Below, in pieces: positions 1 through 9,885 of a DNA stretch of 64,000 nucleotides. The position numbers and the translations under genes are program-made. How positions within the stretch are numbered: the stretch's first letter is position 1; each line of letters opens with the position of its first letter. Location of the stretch: the NCBI RefSeq assembly GCF_018687715.1, contig NC_056762.1:14056364-14120363 (forward strand). The letters are read 5' to 3'. The notes beneath the pieces were generated by a model. It searched no databases and was not told where the DNA came from. It saw nothing but the letters and a program-made list of their open reading frames with translations. This stretch comes from Carya illinoinensis (taxonomy: Eukaryota > Streptophyta > Magnoliopsida > Fagales > Juglandaceae).

Positions 1-425
1 TGTGGGCTTCTACATATGACACTATCAATTTTCTATGCCCTTCCATGTTATCTTGGAAACTTCCCATGTTTGGTTTGGGCCACCTCTTGGGTGAGTAATC
101 CTGTCTCACCTTTGGCAGGTAGCTCGAGCTCACCAATCTCCTTAGCTCCTCATTCTCATACTCACAGTAGGCAACATTTCAAGCTTGCCTGCCATGATTG
201 AGACACTCATCTCCACTTTGCTTTGGGACATGTCAGTCGGCCTCCCGCAAGGTACTTGCTTACCAAGATGTTGGGCAAGCCACACCTTGCATCTCCTGCT
301 CTTGATTCCTTAGACAATTGGAGAGTTCCACATCTTTGCATTTCCTTCAACTCCAATAATGGTTTTTCCCCTTTCACATTAGGCTGGGTCCTCACATACG
401 TAAAATTTGGTTATAATTGAACTAG
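1..425. other. Unassigned flank of the first gypsy remnant
   Basis: No gene recognised. Small ORFs on both strands lack known motifs. The position suggests the 3' untranslated part of the minus-strand gypsy element that follows, but no LTR end, polypurine tract or repeat was found to prove it. Confidence 0.3.
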
Positions 426-439
426 ATTTGGTTCAATTA

Positions 440-1443
440 CCAGTAGCTGTTGATTCTTGAAACTTGTCCTAAGTGATGAAACATGGAACACATTGTAAAT
501 ACCTTCATATTCCGCTGGCAACCAAACTCAATATGCCATTGGGCCAACCCTTTCCATCACTTGGTAAGGACCAATACATCTTGGGCTCAACTTTCCCTTT
601 AGCCCAAGTCTCTTGACGCGTTTCATTGGGGATACTTTAAGGTACACCCAATCACCTTCTTCAAAGGTGAATTCCCCCTTCCTAGTGTCAACATAACTCT
701 TCTATCTACTTTGGGTGGTGGTTATTCTTGCTCGTATAAGTTTGACTTGCTTTGTTATCTCCTAGAAAATCTTTGGTCTAAGTAATCAGGACTCTCCTAC
801 TTTATCCCAACAGATTGGTGATCTACACTTCCATCCATAAAGTGCCTCATAAGAGACCATCTGGATAGTCACCTGATAACTATTTTTATATATAAATTTA
901 ATAAGTGGAGTGTGTTGCTCCCAAGGTCGCTTAAAATCTAATACACATGCCCTCGACATGTCCTCCAAAGTTTGGACAATCCTTTCTGATTTCTCATCTG
1001 TCTGAGGGTGGTAGGCACTACTGAATTTCAATTTCATACCCATTGCCCTTTGTAGGCTCTTTAATAAATGAGATGTAAACTTAGGGTCCCAATCTGATAC
1101 TATGGTCTTGGAGTATAACCCCACCACTTCCCTTAAATACAACTGGTTGAGCTTGGTCATCGTACCCATAGTAATAACCAGTAAAAAGTGAGCGCTCTTG
1201 GTCAATCGATCGACTAATACCCATATCGCATCTTTACGCATAGGAGTTCGGGGGTAATCCCACCATGAAATCCATGGCGATATCTTCCCATTTCCATTCG
1301 GGAATGGGTAGAGGTTGTAGGTTTCTTGTTGGTTGCTGATGCTCCACCTTTTCCCTTTTACACGTATCAAATTCGTTGATAAAATGAGTGATGTTCTTCT
1401 TCATTGCTTCCCACCAGCATCCCTTCTTGAGGTCTCGATACAT
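440..1443 (-). pseudogene. Gypsy integrase, broken
   Basis: Integrase would join the retrotransposon DNA copy to the chromosome. From 1443 downward there is a decayed zinc-binding segment in which the first Cys of the final pair is lost, then IAMDFMVGLPP with the first catalytic Asp. A frameshift near 1240 moves the reading to the 1370-786 frame, which carries TIVSDWDPKFTS (second Asp) and YHPQTDEKSERIVQTLEDM (Glu region). The C-terminal part (about 700-480) keeps signatures of the type KLSPRYIGPYQV and NVFHVS, interrupted by stops. It is a remnant and cannot be active. Confidence 0.8.
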
Positions 1444-1559
1444 TCTCGTTTCTCTCAGATGAATGGAGTATGGCGATGAATGAACTTATGCCAAAATTCC
1501 TTGTATAACCTCTGGGTCATTTGGGATTGCTTGCCGCCCATCGAATAACAAGATCCCAT

Positions 1560-2110
1560 CTTCACCTAAGCTAAAATGGGCAAGTCCTACGCCTTTGCCA
1601 CTTTTCTGTTAGATCTCCAATAACTTATGACCCTTCTCCTATTGCTCTCACAATGCCTCAAACCCGTTTATCCTCAATTGTTGTAAAGTGGCGAGAATCT
1701 CCTCTGGAGACCTATCCTTTACTAGTAAGAGCCTCATGTCTTCTAATAGTGAATCTTCCACTAAAGTCTCTCACTTCTCCTCGGCCTTTGACTTACGACT
1801 TAGGGCATCAGTGACTAAGCTAGCCCTACCCTGGTGGAACTTAATCTCACACTGAAAATCACTAATTGTCTCTAACCATCTCCAATGTCTCATCTTGAGG
1901 TTCTTTTGAGTAAACAAACGATTTACCCTCTTGTAGTCTATGTACACCTGACACTCTTCCCCATATAGGTAGTGCCATCATATCTTCAAGGCAAACACTA
2001 CTGCTGCTAACTCCATATCATGGGTGGGGTAATTCTTCTTATGATCTTTCAACTATTTGGATGCATAGGCTATTACCTTTCCTTCTTGCATCGGAACACA
2101 TCCTAAGCCA
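1560..2110 (-). pseudogene. Gypsy RNase H, broken
   Basis: The minus strand shows recognisable RNase H wording in order: GLGCVPMQEGKVIAYASK, then YPTHDMELAAVVFAL, then FHQGRASLVTDALSRKSK leading toward integrase. Several stop codons interrupt the frame. In an intact element this domain degrades the RNA strand of the RNA-DNA hybrid during reverse transcription. It lies between the RT and integrase remnants, as expected for Ty3/gypsy order. Confidence 0.7.
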
Positions 2111-2182
2111 TACTTCAAGATTTTTGAATTCCATGAATGACTTATTCAATTATGGTAGTACTAATGCAAGAGTAGTGGTTAA

Positions 2183-2947
2183 CTATCTCTTTAGTTCCTC
2201 AAAGCTCTGCTCACACCAATCAGTCCAAAGAAACTTAGTGTCCTTTCTTGTCGATGTAGTGAGAGGGTTTGCTAGTTTAGAAAATCCTTTCACGAATCTA
2301 CAATAGTAACCTACTAACTCCAAGAAACTCCTAATCTTTTGTACCAAGATGGGTTGTTTCCAATCCATCATGGCCTCCACCTTATTTGGGTCTACCATTA
2401 TCCCCTTTCCGAATACCACATGACCTAGAAACCTTACATCTTCTAACCAAACTCTGATTTGCTTAGTTTGTCATGCAAATGATAATCCTGAAGGGTCCAT
2501 AGCACTATACTCCAGTGATCTTCATGCTCCTCAGCATTTCGGGAGTATATTAAGATATCATCTATAAACACCACCATGAATAAATCCAAGAATGGTCGAA
2601 ATATCCTACTCATGAGATCCATAAAAGCTGCTATGGCGTTCACCAATCCAAAAGACATTAAGGGGAACTCATAGTGACCGTACCTAGTCTAAAAAGACAA
2701 ATTAGACACATCGACTTCCTTAATCCTCAGTTGATGATACCCAAATTTGTGATCGTCCTAGAAAATACTGCAACTCCTTGCAATTGGTCAAACAAATCAT
2801 CTATTCTAGGTGATGGATATCTATTCTTAGTGGTCACCTTGTTCAACTCCCATTAGTCAATACACATCCTAATGTTTCCATCCTTCTTCTTCACAAATAT
2901 AATGGCGCTCGACAAGGCGAGATACTGTGTCTAATGAACCTACTACC
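2183..2947 (-). pseudogene. Gypsy reverse transcriptase (main part), broken
   Basis: On the minus strand the segment begins with RT fingers wording (RHSISPCRAP, then a KKKDG-like stretch near 2880). It continues with [16 protein letters not shown], the catalytic [11 protein letters not shown] (about 2560) and the thumb segment [34 protein letters not shown] (2419-2183). Stops or frameshifts separate the 2658-2443 and 2419-2183 frames. The N-terminal part of the domain lies on the far side of the retroposon at 2960-4156. Confidence 0.8.
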
Positions 2948-2959
2948 AGTAACCCCTGC
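2948..2959. repeat. Target-site duplication, left copy (AGTAACCCCTGC)
   Basis: This 12-bp word recurs exactly at 4157-4168, just after the poly(A) run. The gypsy RT reading frame can be followed up to the left copy and picks up again at the right copy. That shows the interval between them was inserted into the older element. Confidence 0.9.
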
Positions 2960-4156
2960 TCCCCCTTTAGAGAGAGAAGCTCTGCCCCCTCTCTAAAAAG
3001 CAAACAGACCGTTTCTTCGCCGTTGAGGGAGGTGGGAGCCTCGGCTCCTCCCTCCCTCCCCCCTCCCTCCTCCCTTTAGTTTTAGTTTTAGTTTTTTATC
3101 CTCTGTTTTCTATTTTTTCTTTTCGTCTGCTATTTTTGGCCCGTTTTTGGTTTTCTCATTCGGCTCTTGCGTTTGTGGTGGTTAGCTCTTCTCCCCTGTT
3201 TTCAGTGTCTTTCCTGGTGCGAGGATCACTGGTAAGGGTCCCGACCAACCCAGCGAGGTGCCGCTTAGCAGAGGAGGCGTGAGCAATCCTGTGAGGTGGC
3301 GCTTTGCAGTGGAGGCGTACGGCGCGGACGAAACAGATGGGAGGATTTGGACGGGTGAGAAGCTAGCCTATTCGTGTTGAAGCAAGGCTGACGGCTTGGG
3401 CTCTGGTGGGGCGAGGATACGGCGGGGTGGCTCGACGGCGAGAGGCTTGATTCTCTGTTCTCGTAACAGAGTGTTTTGGGTCTCGTACGATGGGGCTGCT
3501 GGTTTAATGTATCTGTTTCTGGCCGACTGTTTTGCAGGGGCTTATCTAGGCATCGGGGGTCTTCCCATGCCTTGTGGTGATCGGCAGCAGCAGCGCTGCA
3601 CAGGAACAGAGAAGGAAGAGGGGGCGGCGGACGTAGCGAAGAAACCCTAGTCCGATCCTTAGGCGCCCTGTTGTTAGCGGGTTGGGCCCCCGGGATGTCG
3701 GGTCATGGGCCTGGGCTGGGCCTTCTGTTATGCACAGCCCGTTAATGTTGTTATGTTGCTCTGTATTTGTTTTAATGTGTTTTAGTTTTATATTTTAAAT
3801 ATTGCCTAGAGTCCCACTCCTTCTTAAAAGGAATGTGGGTTTTGTCCTACTCCTCTTTTGGAGGAATGTAGGTTTGGTACTCTTCCTCCATGGGAGGAAA
3901 GAGTGTGGTGTACCTCTCTTCTTCGGAAGAGAGGTGGTTTATCTCTGTTCATCAGAGAGCTTTCTCTTTTGACTGCTGTCAAAAGAGGAGGTGTAGAAGT
4001 TTTTAGACAATGTCCGTCACAAAGAAATTTGTTGACGGGGGAGCTCCTGAGCAGATGCATTAGTTGGCTTATGGTCTGGTTTTCCAGTTTGTTAAGTCAC
4101 AGTTGTAACTTCGCCTATGAATATATGCAGTGAAGCATTTTCTATCAAAAAAAAAA
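2960..4156 (+). mobile_element. 1.2 kb non-autonomous poly(A) retroposon
   Basis: A 12-bp perfect target duplication and an A-run (about 4147-4157) at the 3' end mark insertion by target-primed reverse transcription on the plus strand. There is no RT or endonuclease, so the element must have been moved in trans, most simply by an L1-type LINE (inference). The 5' third is rich in GA/CT and poly-pyrimidine, the middle is GC-rich with an open stretch of 84 codons (3396-3650) of no recognised family, and 3813-4038 is an array of seven hairpins. The end (CCTATGAATATATGCAGTGAAGC before the A-run) resembles plant LINE tails. It could be an internally deleted LINE or a large SINE-like element. Confidence 0.8.
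3813..4038 (+). other. Array of seven consecutive hairpins
   Basis: Seven stem-loops follow one another almost without gap. H1 is 3813-3839 (CCCAC-TCCTT with AAGGA-AT-GTGGG). H2 is 3846-3872 (CCTAC-TCCTC with GAGGA-AT-GTAGG). H3 is 3879-3904 (ACTCTTCCTCC with GGAGGAAAGAGT). H4 is 3912-3935 (10-bp perfect stem closing a TTCG tetraloop). H5 is 3942-3958 (TCTCTG with CAGAGA). H6 is 3964-3987 (perfect CTCTTTTGAC with GTCAAAAGAG). H7 is 4014-4038 (CCGTCACAAA with TTTGT-T-GACGG). H1 and H2 have matching shapes but different paired bases, which suggests the structure, not the sequence, is kept. The function is unknown; binding by the reverse transcriptase or RNA stability are possibilities. Confidence 0.75.
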
Positions 4157-4168
4157 AGTAACCCCTGC
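4157..4168. repeat. Target-site duplication, right copy
   Basis: Exact copy of the word at 2948-2959. Its first A overlaps the end of the poly(A) tail of the retroposon. Gypsy coding homology resumes immediately after it. Confidence 0.9.
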
Positions 4169-4640
4169 AATTCATTTTTTAGTTCCGTCAATGCTATTAA
4201 GGTAGTTTTATAGGGTGTCGTATGGACTAGAACTATCCCTAGTTTTTAATCAATTGCAAATTCAATTTCCTTGGTAGGGGGCATCCCTTGCAATTCCACA
4301 ATGACTGACAAGAATTCTCTTACTACTGTCATGTCCTCCACTTCCTTATGCATCCTTTTTGTCAAGGTTAGGTGTACTAGGTAGACCTTAGCCCTTTTTA
4401 TCATCTTTTTATTAGCCTATAATGAGGTGATAACTTTGGGTAGGGGATATAGTTTGCTTTCTTTAAAAATCGTAGCCTTCATTCTTGGGACCTGAAAGGT
4501 TACTGTCTTCAAATGAAAATTTATACTTGCAAAACACCTAAACAACCAATACATCCCCAAAATAATGTCGAAACCTAGCATACTGAACACGATTAGGTCA
4601 GCCTCCAAAGGAACTGCCTCTATTCCTAATGGACATTCTT
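4169..4640 (-). pseudogene. Gypsy protease and start of RT, broken
   Basis: The minus-strand frame 4608-4417 has DLIVFSMLGFDIILGMYWL, the C-terminal half of a retropepsin in which the usual Asp of the MDWL motif is Tyr. Farther along (about 4300-4170) the linker GMPPTKEIEFAID and LQGLL leads into RT and runs into the retroposon insertion point. The N-terminal active-site part of the protease was not found. The Gag region upstream is not recognisable. Confidence 0.7.
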
Positions 4641-4950
4641 TAACTACCTTGGTACAAAATACCTTTTCCCAATTCGGTAAAGCTACTGTGACTCCTTAGC
4701 TTATTGATTGTTTGAAGGCTAGCCATCCTAACCAATGTGGAAGATGCAAATGATTAGAAAGCTCTTGAGTCAAATAAGGAGATTGCATAAACTTGCAACA
4801 CTCTAACATGGACATCACTATTTTTTTAAAAATGAGACGACTATAGCAGAACCAAATGGATATATCTCATGAAATTCAAGTCTAAAACACAATCCCTTTT
4901 ACAGTCTTTCATTGTAATGATCAACACTCAATTTGGAAAAAAAAAAAAAA

Positions 4951-6606
4951 ACTTTGAACTGACAATGGACTTGAATTTAACATGCCTGAGTTCTACAAAT
5001 CTCATGGAATAATTCATCAAAAATCTTGAGCCTACACACCCCAATAGAATGGAGTGGTAGAAAGGAAACAACAACATCTCTTGAATTTGGCTAGAACACT
5101 CCTCCTTCAAGCCAATCTTCCAACCTAATTCTGGGGTGATGCTGTTCTAATAGTAGCACACCTAATCAATCGAATCCCTTCCCCACTTCTTGCAAATAAA
5201 TCACCATATGAGAAGTTGTTTAAATCTCCACCATCCTATGAGCATCTCAGAGTATATGGTTGCCTATGTTTTGTTTCCACACTCAAAAGAGACAGAATCG
5301 AACTCAACCCCAGGTCCAAGAAATGCATATTTATTGGATACCCTATTGGGATTAAAGGGTACAAACTATATGATCTCACCAATCATGCCACCTTTGTCTC
5401 TCAAGATGTCATATTCATTGAGTTTGAATTTCCTTTTGCCAAAATAGTCACTAAACTCACTTCTCCACTCAACTCCTCTCTTTCCTTACCTCTAGCCTTG
5501 CCTAACTTTGTTGCTTACCCCTCAAAACTCTCCCTCATATAGCACAGAACCACATTCTCCCTTAACCCCATACAGAATCAGAATCATCTTCTAAACCTCC
5601 AAGTCCCACTACACCTCCTTTTACTCCTACATGCTCAACCCCCTTCCTAAATCGAATCACTTTGAGGTTCATTCCCAACTGTCACCTTCCTAACCTCTAA
5701 ACCCTCTATCCCTACATCTTAAGAGCTCAGATTGAGTTAAAAATCCACCCTCATACTTGCATGACTATCACTGTCAACTTGTTTCCTCCCTCTCTCACCC
5801 TCCCCTCTCCACTTACTCTATTGCACAACCCTTACATCAATCCCTCTCATACTCAAAGCTCTCCCCTTTTCATAAAAAATATGCATTATCCCTTTCCCTC
5901 ACATTTGAACCCAAAACCTATGAGGACGCTATTGTGAATGAACATTGGCAAATTGCTATCAATAATGAACTTGAGGCTCTTGCAACTAATGGTACTTGGC
6001 CAATTACTTCCCTCATATTGGAAAGAAAGCAATTGGATGCAAGTATGTGTTCAAAGTGAAACTAAAATCTAATGGGAGTTTGGACAAACACAAGGCAAGA
6101 CTAGCGGCAAAGGGTTATACTCAAAGAGAGGGCTTTGATTTCAAAGAAACCTTTAGTCCTGTGGCAAAGACGTCCACTGTTAGAATGTTTCTTGCTCTTG
6201 CTGCAAACCATGGTTGGCATTTAGAACAATTAGATGTTCATAATGCTTTTCTACATGGTGATCTCGATGAGGAGATATATATAGGCCTTCCACCTGGACT
6301 TCAGCTTAAGGGGGAGTCTCAATTCCAAGGATAGAAAATGGTATGTAAGCTTCACAAATCCTTATATGGCTTGGAACAAGCCTCAAGGCAATGGAATGAA
6401 AATTTCACTGTTGCACTTGTTGCTACTGGTTTTTATCAATCAAAGTCAAACTATTCATTGTTTACTAGAAACATCAAGGATGGTTTTGTTGCTCTTCTAG
6501 TATATGTAGATGATATCATCTTAGGAAGTAATAGCTTGACTATAATCAATTCAGTGAAAGCTTACCTTTGTGATCAATTTAAAATCCAAGACTTGGGGGT
6601 GCTCAA
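4951..6606 (+). pseudogene. Copia integrase to RT, broken (A1)
   Basis: From 4951 the second catalytic Asp region (LTDNG), the [11 protein letters not shown] Glu region and the FWGDAVL segment are readable with stops. 5216-5542 carries the integrase C-terminus (EHLRVYGCLCF and KCIFIGYPIGIKGYKLYD). 5757-6334 and 6338-6606 carry [40 protein letters not shown], and the catalytic [12 protein letters not shown] at about 6508. A frameshift near 6000 and a stop near 6332 interrupt it. The frame is cut at DLGVLK by the insertion at 6607. Confidence 0.85.
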
Positions 6607-7805
6607 GGCCCCGTTTGGTTACCCAAAACATTTCATCTCATCTCATCTCATCATTACAACTTTCACAAATTTCCACACAAAATATAATAAACAATTTAAC
6701 TTTTTCAAACTCCAAAACAAAACTAATATTAAAAAATTATATTTAATAATATTTTATTGAACTTAAAAAAAACCATCTCATCTCACTTGTGTAACCAAAA
6801 AATTATAATAAGGGAATTCCTTAGGACCGGTCCGGCTGATTTTGAACAAATAACAGCCTGCCACTTACACAGTTACACGTATGACTTCCACCATATTTAT
6901 CTTAAACAAGCAAACATCAGAAAATCGATTTCAAAACAATACCTCTTGCACCCTCCTTCGCCGGCTCGTCATTACATACCAACTCCCCACCCACGAATCG
7001 CAATCCCGAATTGCACCCCAATCTCATCACATACCAACTTGCCCTTCAGAATTGCGCCCCCTGGGTCGAAGCTCAACCCGAAGGAAATCAATCGCACCCC
7101 CTTCGTTGAAGCTCAACCCAAATGAAATCCCCACGAATTGGCATCGAACTCCTTCAAAATAGCTGGCAAGTACTAAATAAAGATAAGAAGCGTGCTGCCA
7201 GGAATACTCCAAAATAAGAGTGAACGAACGAGCGAACGACGAAACGTGTTTCACGAAGGTGCACCAGATCACCACCTAACCATGCTCAGTAAAATTGTTA
7301 ACTTACCCATTGTCTCTTTCTTTATAAATATAGGTGAACTCAACTATTTCATTTGGATTGTTATGGTAAAATCAAGCTATTTTGTCCGTGTAACATTGGT
7401 AAAATCATCTCTCAAAAAATATAAATAAATAAAAGACATTGAGCAAGATTATCTCTCGTGCTCTGTACAAATTTAGAGTACTGCTTGGATAAATGTTCAT
7501 GAGTCTGCTTGGATAAATCTCGTGCTCTAAGCTCCTTCGGCATTGGACTGAGATCGGGCGGTGCAAACGAGTCTCGCAAGTGTCGGACTGAGGGCGATGC
7601 ACATAGACCAACAAAGCAGTGAGGAAAAGAAGCGTAGCGGGTAGTGCAAATGAAAAAGGGGCTAGCAACACGTACAACCACGACCTTGATTCTCTGTGGT
7701 CTAGTGTATTTCTCTTTTAGTGTTTTTTCTTACGTGTCTTGCCTTGAATGGATGGCTGTTTTTGTGGGATTAACAGTTGGACCGGTGGGAAGCGTTTCTC
7801 TTATA
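6607..7805. mobile_element. 1.2 kb insertion inside copia A1 RT
   Basis: The copia RT frame stops at 6606 and continues at about 7806, as seen by comparison with the uninterrupted element at 27960-28040. The left 195 bp is a miniature element (next entry). The rest holds three small ORFs with no known domain and direct repeats of a GAAGCTCAACCC word near 7068 and 7107. No clear target duplication beyond two or three A residues was found. The insert may be two events, or an insertion followed by a deletion. Confidence 0.65.
6608..6802. mobile_element. Miniature inverted-repeat element, GGCCCCGTTTGG type
   Basis: The left end GGCCCCGTTTGGTTACCC is followed by CATCTCATCTCATCTCATC. The interior is A+T-rich with a CACAAAATATAATAAACAA core, and the right end has CATCTCATCTCACTTG then GTAACCAAA, the complement of TTTGGTTAC at the left. 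The last GGGGCC is lost or diverged. I recall this family as abundant in walnut and relatives; that is memory, not a search. Confidence 0.6.
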
Positions 7806-8800
7806 ATAAATATTTGTTGGGATTAGAAGTTGCAAGATCAAAGAATGGCATTCATGTTTACCAAAGAAAATATGCCTTAGAGATCATTGGACATGTTGGT
7901 TTGCTTGGGAGGAAAGCTATGACCACTCCAGTGGAACGAAATCTCAAATTGTCACATTCCTCTGGTGAGTACCTCTCGGATGTAACTGGATATCGAAGAT
8001 TAATAGGTAAGTTGATCTACTTAAGTACCATAAGGCCTAACATCACTTACTCTGTTCGAATTCTTAGCCAATTCATGGATAAACCCACTCACACTCACCT
8101 CCACACAGCTCATAGGATATTGAGGTATCTTAAAGGCTTGCTGGGACAAGGAATCTTCTTCTCATCAAAGTTCTCTTTACATCTTAAGGGATACAGTGAC
8201 TCGAACTGGGCTGCATGCCCTAAAACCAGGAGATCTATAACTGGTTTTTGCATATTTATGGGTGACTCTTTGATTAGTTGGAAGTCAAAGAAACAAGCGG
8301 TGGTGTCAAGATCATCTGCTGAAGCAGAATATAGGGCATTGGCACACACCAATTGTGAGATCATTTGGTTAAGAGCTCTCTTAGAAGACTTCAACATTAA
8401 ACACTCACAACTTGCTTTGTTGTATTGTGATAGCCAAGCCGCAATACACTTGACCAAAACTCTCATATTCCATGAGATGACTAAACATGTGAAATTGGAC
8501 TATCATTTTGTTAGGGAAAAGGTGCTAGTAGGTGTGATCAAACTAGTACATGTGCCCTTGAAGTTTCAAGTAGCAGACATACTCACCAATGCTTTAATAG
8601 CACCTTCTTTCCACTTGTTATTGTCCAAGACGGGCATACTTGACATATATGCCCATCTTGAGGGGGAGTCTCAAGAATTATGCACAAAAACCTTAAGGAA
8701 ATACATGAATTCCTCCACTGAAGAGGTCACAGCACCACTAAGAAAAGACAAAAGACAGTCTGCAATAGAGGCCACTATCCATACTATTGCTATGCCTTAG
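7806..8800 (+). pseudogene. Copia RT end and RNase H (A1)
   Basis: The frame resumes with LGLEVARSKNGIHVYQRKYA and continues uninterrupted to the stop at 8800. It contains GYRRLIGKLIYLSTIRPNITY, then RNase H motifs: SDSNWAACPKTRRSITGFC, SWKSKKQAVVSRSSAEAEYRAL, LLYCDSQAAIHL and KLDYHFVREKV. The last about 44 codons lie inside the 3' LTR. This is the best-preserved part of A1, but it is cut off from its start. Confidence 0.85.
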
Positions 8801-9058
8801 CATCACACCACTAGGGATTGACATGCTAGAGACTTTTGTCTGTGCCACTCTCCTATTTGTACATAGTGCAGAGTTTGTTATTTGTATAGTTGTTACCTTT
8901 GTATTCTTTATTCTTTTCAACTAGAGCAGCTGCAATAGGTAGCATATATATATATAGTTGCAATGTACAGAACAACACACAGTTCCTTTTCACCATTTTG
9001 AATGAGAATACAATTTTCTCTCATCTTCTTGTTGTTCATTTTCACTCAATATTTAACA
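8669..9058 (+). repeat. 3' LTR of copia A1
   Basis: It starts TCTCAAGAA directly after the polypurine tract GAGGGGGAG and ends ATTTAACA, matching the termini of the family member at 23850-29339 (TCTCAAG...TTTTAACA). It is about 390 bp against 471 bp in A2, so part is missing or diverged. An ATATATATATAG stretch near 8945 is the probable TATA region. Confidence 0.7.
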
Positions 9059-9714
9059 AGATCCACCCCACGCAGCACCTCAACTAAGGAAACGATGATA
9101 TATTTCTGGGTTGTCGTTAGACGTCTCCTTCACTAAGTCCACAAATTCAATTGCCTCGATGAGTGTTTCCTCTCATAATATGAGATAACGTGAAGGCCTA
9201 GTGCAAGAAACTCATACACTTTTTGCTACTACCTAATGTCGAAAGGAAAAAGAAAAGAAAAAGAAGGGGGAAGAAAGACAGAAAGAACGAAAACACAAAA
9301 TTTTGGAAGTAAACGATCAAAGCCGTATAGATGTAAAGGCTCTCATGCTTGGTATTGAAGATGGACGATCCATTTTTCTGGCTTGCAAGTAGATTCCGTT
9401 CTTCAGTCAAAGAATCTTTGAGGTGAATCATTCATTCAAAATTTTTATGAGATGTGAGTGAGTTCACGCCTCAACCTTGAGCTGGCTTCACGTTTATTAT
9501 ATACATCCAAATTATTCTTGAAGTTCTTAACAATTTTTTATTTACAAAAACTTTTAAGATCTCCCAAATTAGTCGTTACTTTAAAAATGTATTACGTAGT
9601 GTCATTTTTAGAGATTTTTTTTTTTTTAAGTTTATATATCTCTTTGTTTTTTATTTTTAACATATGATGTACTTGTGTCTAATATTTATCGGTATTGACC
9701 TATTACTTAAACAT
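9059..9714. other. A+T-rich spacer without a recognised gene
   Basis: Contains a purine-rich block near 9240-9300 and T-runs near 9615 and 9650. Small ORFs here are not supported by any motif. It is the pre-insertion neighbourhood of the LINE that follows. Confidence 0.5.
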
Positions 9715-9734
9715 AAATGATATAGTCACCGGTA
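9715..9734. repeat. LINE target-site duplication, left copy
   Basis: ATGATATAGTCACCGGTA here is repeated exactly at 15213-15230 after the poly(A) tail. With the A-run ambiguity the duplication is 18 to 20 bp. Confidence 0.95.
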
Positions 9735-9885
9735 TACTATATATGATATCTCAATCTCTCTCTCTAACTGTTTTCTCTGAAAACGAAGGAGGGGAGTTTG
9801 TTAGTCTGTTTCAACTCTACGGTGGTTGCTGCTGTAGACGAAGGCGGGAGTGTCTTTGTGTGCTGAGGCAGGCAGAGGTTTGATT

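Larger units (their letters stand above)
426..4800 (-). mobile_element. Degenerate Ty3/gypsy retrotransposon, Del/Tekay-like chromovirus
   Basis: Read on the minus strand, pol modules follow in the normal gypsy order: protease (4608-4417), start of RT (about 4300-4169), rest of RT (2947-2183), RNase H (about 2110-1560), zinc-binding and integrase core (1443-786) and integrase C-terminus (about 700-480). Every module carries stops or frameshifts. No LTRs were found, so both ends are approximate. The RT is split by a younger 1.2 kb retroposon at 2960-4156. The wording of the RT motifs is closest to Del/Tekay chromoviruses; the clade call is from memory. Confidence 0.8.
4825..9058 (+). mobile_element. 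5'-truncated Ty1/copia element (copia A1)
   Basis: The element begins inside the integrase core and runs through RT and RNase H to a 3' LTR at 8669-9058. It lacks the 5' LTR, gag and protease. Gene order (integrase before RT) is copia-type. It belongs to the same family as the element at 23850-29339: the two agree through integrase, RT, RNase H, the polypurine tract GAGGGGGAG and the LTR start TCTCAAGAA. It abuts the gypsy remnant directly. Many stops and a 1.2 kb insertion (6607-7805) make it inactive. Confidence 0.85.

Noticed and set aside
3396..3650. Protein of 84 residues in the retroposon
   Set aside because: No start context, domain or homologue recognised; GC-rich composition alone explains an open frame of this length.
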